34,657 nt of DNA from assembly GCA_018646985.1 (NCBI GenBank), contig JABGTR010000008.1:1-34657 (forward strand), in the 5' to 3' direction. Position numbers and translations under genes: made by a program. This document shows positions 32,899 to 34,657 of the stretch, piece by piece. Each line of letters opens with the position of its first letter. Position 1 is the stretch's first letter. This DNA is from Minisyncoccota bacterium (lineage in GTDB: Bacteria > Patescibacteriota > Microgenomatia > UBA1400 > PJMF01). The notes beneath the pieces were generated by a model. It was not told the DNA's origin, ran no database searches, and was given only the letters and a program-made list of their open reading frames with translations.

Positions 32899-33331
32899 AT
32901 TTCCTTATTTTATCAAGTCTTCTCAAATATCGCTCCTCAGATTTAAATGGAGTCGTTAGAAAAATAATAATCATCTCTTTAGCCTGCTGAAAATCAGAAT
33001 ATTCTGACGAAATAGCCAATACATTCAAGTCATCATGTTGACGAGCATGGCGGACTTCATCAGCATTAATCCCAGTTGAGGCCCTGATACCTTTGACCTT
33101 ATTAGCAGAGATATTAACTCCTACACCTGAACCGCAGATCACAATTCCCCTAGATTCTGGATCACTCTGAACCTTCTCTGCCGCAGCAAAGGAGAAATCA
33201 GTAAAATCATCTTCAGGGTCATATTTTTCATTACCACAATCAACCACCTCATACTCTTCCTCAATTAACCATAGCTTAAGATGCTCTTTGAGCTCAAAGC
33301 CACGATGGTCAGCGCCAATGTATATTTTCAT
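32882..33331 (-). CDS. rpiB: Ribose-5-phosphate isomerase B
   Basis: A 149-aa RpiB/LacAB-type isomerase. MKIYIGADHRGFELKEHL is the classic start; VICGSGVGVNISANKVKGIRAS holds the active-site Cys and anion loop; ARQHDDLNVLAIS follows. It converts ribose 5-phosphate to ribulose 5-phosphate. The track ORF begins 25 codons earlier at 33406, but those residues have no family counterpart. ATG 33331 gives the usual length of about 150. It leads the rpiB-rpe-LOG-PfkB cluster. Confidence 0.94.
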   Translation of the reverse strand: MKIYIGADHRGFELKEHLKLWLIEEEYEVVDCGNEKYDPEDDFTDFSFAAAEKVQSDPESRGIVICGSGVGVNISANKVKGIRASTGINADEVRHARQHDDLNVLAISSEYSDFQQAKEMIIIFLTTPFKSEERYLRRLDKIRKYESLS

Positions 33332-33415
33332 ATTACGGACCCTGTCTTTTTTGAGTGATAATGAAAGAAAAGCAGCTGGTACGTAAGATGCTGTGCATAA
33401 ATTCAAAACCCTTAA

Positions 33416-34333
33416 TTAATCATTATCATCGTCATCATCTCTATTATTACTGCCTCTATTTCCCCGATCATGTTGATTCTCCTCATCATCCTGTTGAGAA
33501 TCAAGCGCATCTTGCTGTTGCTGTACTTCCAGTTGCTGCTGTGCCTCTTGTTGCGCACGCTCCTCAGCTCTTTTTTGATCTTCTAAAGCCTGCTGTTGCT
33601 CTCTCTGAGCTTCATCTGCCGCCTTTTGAGCTGCCTCTTGTTGTTTTTTCTCTAATTTATCTGCTGCTTGTCTTTTCTTTTCTGCTTCAAGAGCTGCTGC
33701 TTCTGCTTGATGTTGTTGCTGTAGTCGTTCATTTTCTAAAGCCACTAGTCTCAATCTTTCAAGCTCTGCTGCAATCTCTACCTGAGTTGCTTCAAATTGT
33801 ATTCGAAGTTCAGCTTGGGCAGCTTCATCTACATAAGAATTGGATTCATAGTAATAATTATTAACTACTTTGTTGGTGGGATTGGGATTAGTGGGGTTAG
33901 GGTTAGTGGGGTTATTCGCCTGATTGGCGGCAGCAACCTGCTGTTGACCTAGGCTAGCCTGAGTTTCTTGTAGAGTCTGAATATATTCAGCTACTTGCTC
34001 AGCTTGCTTGTCTAAGTTTTTAACCTTTCCAATAGAAGTAGTGGTGTCAGTCACTTGCTCATTCAAATTTTTTAAACTTTTGATGACAAAGGGAGTGTCA
34101 GCTACTTGTTCTACCTCTAACAAACGCCTTTTAGTAAACTTCATCTCTATATCGCTAGTGGCTGAGTTTGAGGGTTTCATTACTAGCAAAAGAGCATCCT
34201 CTAAAACTATCTTAGTAGAATACATCGAGTCTCCAGGAACTGCATTTTCAGATGCCATGACAGCACCAGCAGGAATAAGCAATAAAGTTAAAATTACCCA
34301 AGAAGCTCTATTTAAAAAAACTTTAGTAGTCAT
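33416..34333 (-). CDS. DUF5667-containing secreted or anchored protein with coiled coil
   Basis: A 305-aa protein. A signal or anchor (ASWVILTLLLIPAGAVMA) is followed by a DUF5667 domain (ENAVPGDSMYSTKIVLEDALLL, EMKFTKRRLLEV). An Asn-Pro repeat (NPTNPNPTNPNPTN) comes next. A long Gln/Glu/Ala-rich coiled coil (residues about 170-280) and a highly charged end with six consecutive acidic residues complete it. DUF5667 proteins are common in CPR and some Gram-positive lineages and their role is not known. AAAGG 5 nt before the ATG is a fair ribosome site. It follows the broken DUF59 gene. The + strand ORF at 33355-33864 is its mirror image. Confidence 0.85.
   Translation of the reverse strand: MTTKVFLNRASWVILTLLLIPAGAVMASENAVPGDSMYSTKIVLEDALLLVMKPSNSATSDIEMKFTKRRLLEVEQVADTPFVIKSLKNLNEQVTDTTTSIGKVKNLDKQAEQVAEYIQTLQETQASLGQQQVAAANQANNPTNPNPTNPNPTNKVVNNYYYESNSYVDEAAQAELRIQFEATQVEIAAELERLRLVALENERLQQQHQAEAAALEAEKKRQAADKLEKKQQEAAQKAADEAQREQQQALEDQKRAEERAQQEAQQQLEVQQQQDALDSQQDDEENQHDRGNRGSNNRDDDDDND
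33878..33911 (+). repeat. G-rich run with quadruplex potential
   Basis: Five runs of three or four G separated by 3-6 bases (GGGATTGGGATTAGTGGGG...) lie on the template strand of the DUF5667 gene, opposite codons for the Asn-Pro repeat. They satisfy the usual G-quadruplex spacing rule. Confidence 0.6.
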
Positions 34334-34360
34334 TTGAACCTTTAGCTAATTTTTAAACTT

Positions 34361-34519
34361 CTAAAAACCTAACTCTGCTTTGACTTCTTCAGTCATCATA
34401 TCAGTGGTCCAAGGTGGATCAAAAGTCAGCTCCACCAACACATTCTTATCTATATCAAGGCCTTTTATATCCACCAATGAGCTCTTCACCATCGTACCAA
34501 ATACACCTGCTAAAGGGGG
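34361..34519 (-). pseudogene. DUF59/MIP18 (PaaD-like) iron-sulfur assembly gene, C-terminal remnant
   Basis: The minus strand encodes PLAGVFGTMVKSS followed by NVLVELTFDPPWTTDMM and EEVKAELGF. This matches the C-terminal half of MIP18-family proteins, which typically end ...CPLAG...VEVELTFDPPWTPE... and act in iron-sulfur cluster assembly. The reading frame meets TAA just before PPLAG, and no N-terminal half with the DPE motif is found upstream. Residues LTP can be read in another frame right at the break, hinting at a frameshift plus loss of the start. An ATG at 34492 could give a 43-aa product, unlikely to be functional. An assembly break at the window edge is another explanation. Confidence 0.65.
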
Positions 34520-34585
34520 TTAAGGGAAAATTTGCGTTGGTTTTTTAGTTAGTTTTCATTGATGTTTGGGGTAAATGTGTAATAA

Positions 34586-34606
34586 TTAGCACTTTAAGAG
34601 TGCTAA
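34586..34606. promoter_or_regulatory. CIRCE-like palindrome with short spacer
   Basis: TTAGCACTTTAAGAGTGCTAA has arms resembling the HrcA operator (TTAGCACTC...GAGTGCTAA; the right arm matches 9 of 9, the left 8 of 9). The spacer is 3 bases rather than 9. It lies just before or over a possible gene start and may be an operator or an RNA hairpin. Confidence 0.35.
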
Positions 34607-34657
34607 ATGGGTATATTTATGAAAAAAAATGGTGTCAGAAATGTGGTGAAAAGTTAC
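34600..34657 (+). CDS. Possible zinc-ribbon protein, N-terminal fragment
   Basis: In one frame the last bases read YIYEKKWCQKCGEKL, a CxxC knuckle typical of small zinc-ribbon proteins. The only start in that frame is a GTG inside the palindrome. A second open frame starts ATG at 34607 (MGIFMKKNGV) and cannot be excluded. The gene runs off the right edge. Confidence 0.3.
   Translation, partial: MLNGYIYEKKWCQKCGEKL

Noticed and set aside
33355-33864. 169-aa + strand ORF
   Set aside because: It is the mirror of the low-complexity coiled-coil region of the DUF5667 gene. Its Leu/Val/His-rich composition is a by-product of Gln/Glu/Ala codons on the other strand.
1-34657. UGA recoding as in Gracilibacteria/Absconditabacteria
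   Set aside because: UGA ends several genes at sensible positions (for example the acyltransferase and the nucleotidase), so the standard code is used.
1-34657. CRISPR array or rRNA operon
   Set aside because: No regularly spaced direct repeats and no rRNA-like conserved stretches were seen.

Overview
The window is about 37% GC, densely coded, and uses UGA as a normal stop. It looks like a chromosome segment of a Patescibacteria/CPR bacterium, possibly Microgenomates. The support is the gene style: many starts without Shine-Dalgarno sites, a large serine recombinase, a DUF5667 protein, RNase J, a reduced Lon-like AAA+ protein, a ComF/prepilin pair, and non-oxidative pentose phosphate enzymes beside a LOG protein. 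The assignment is inferred from protein families and gene order; no rRNA is present.

The left half (1 to about 17.5 kb) is accessory. It opens with the N-terminal part of a serine recombinase transcribed leftward, followed by a P-type cation ATPase, two GH130 genes holding three GH130 domains, a 576-aa membrane-anchored protein, a 65-aa membrane peptide, an HX4D acyltransferase, a class IV aminotransferase, a three-gene glycosyltransferase/MFS operon, a secreted C39-like protein, tRNA-Val and tRNA-Ser, and a 279-aa membrane-anchored protein. The gene groups are separated by short elements that resemble the 3' end of tRNA-Ser (T-loop GTTC...CTCCGCA). I count seven copies plus the intact tRNA. 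All lie on the + strand although the genes lie on both strands, and several sit within 2-10 nt of a start or stop codon. One copy matches the tRNA-Ser 3' end over 26 bases. With the recombinase pointing outward at the left end, the layout resembles an integron-type cassette array built on tRNA-derived sites. This is the most unusual feature here, but its function is an inference.

The right half (17.5-34.6 kb) is mostly core metabolism and information processing. The + strand run is a clan GH-A-like glycosidase, a UMPH-1-type nucleotidase, the alpha and beta subunits of a 2-oxoacid:ferredoxin oxidoreductase, and a DUF4430/DUF6580 pair. Then come a cupin, ComF, a type IV prepilin, tmRNA and a guanylate-kinase-like protein. 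The long minus-strand run, in transcription order, is a broken DUF59 gene, DUF5667, rpiB, rpe, LOG, a PfkB kinase, the Lon-like AAA+ ATPase, RNase J and FtsK.

Many isolated genes have a -10-like hexamer only 5-8 nt before the ATG, which suggests leaderless transcripts. Genes inside operons overlap by ATGA or sit within a few bases of each other. Several core enzymes depart from family consensus: RNase J motif C, the guanylate kinase P-loop, Lon without its protease domain, and P-ATPase helix M6.
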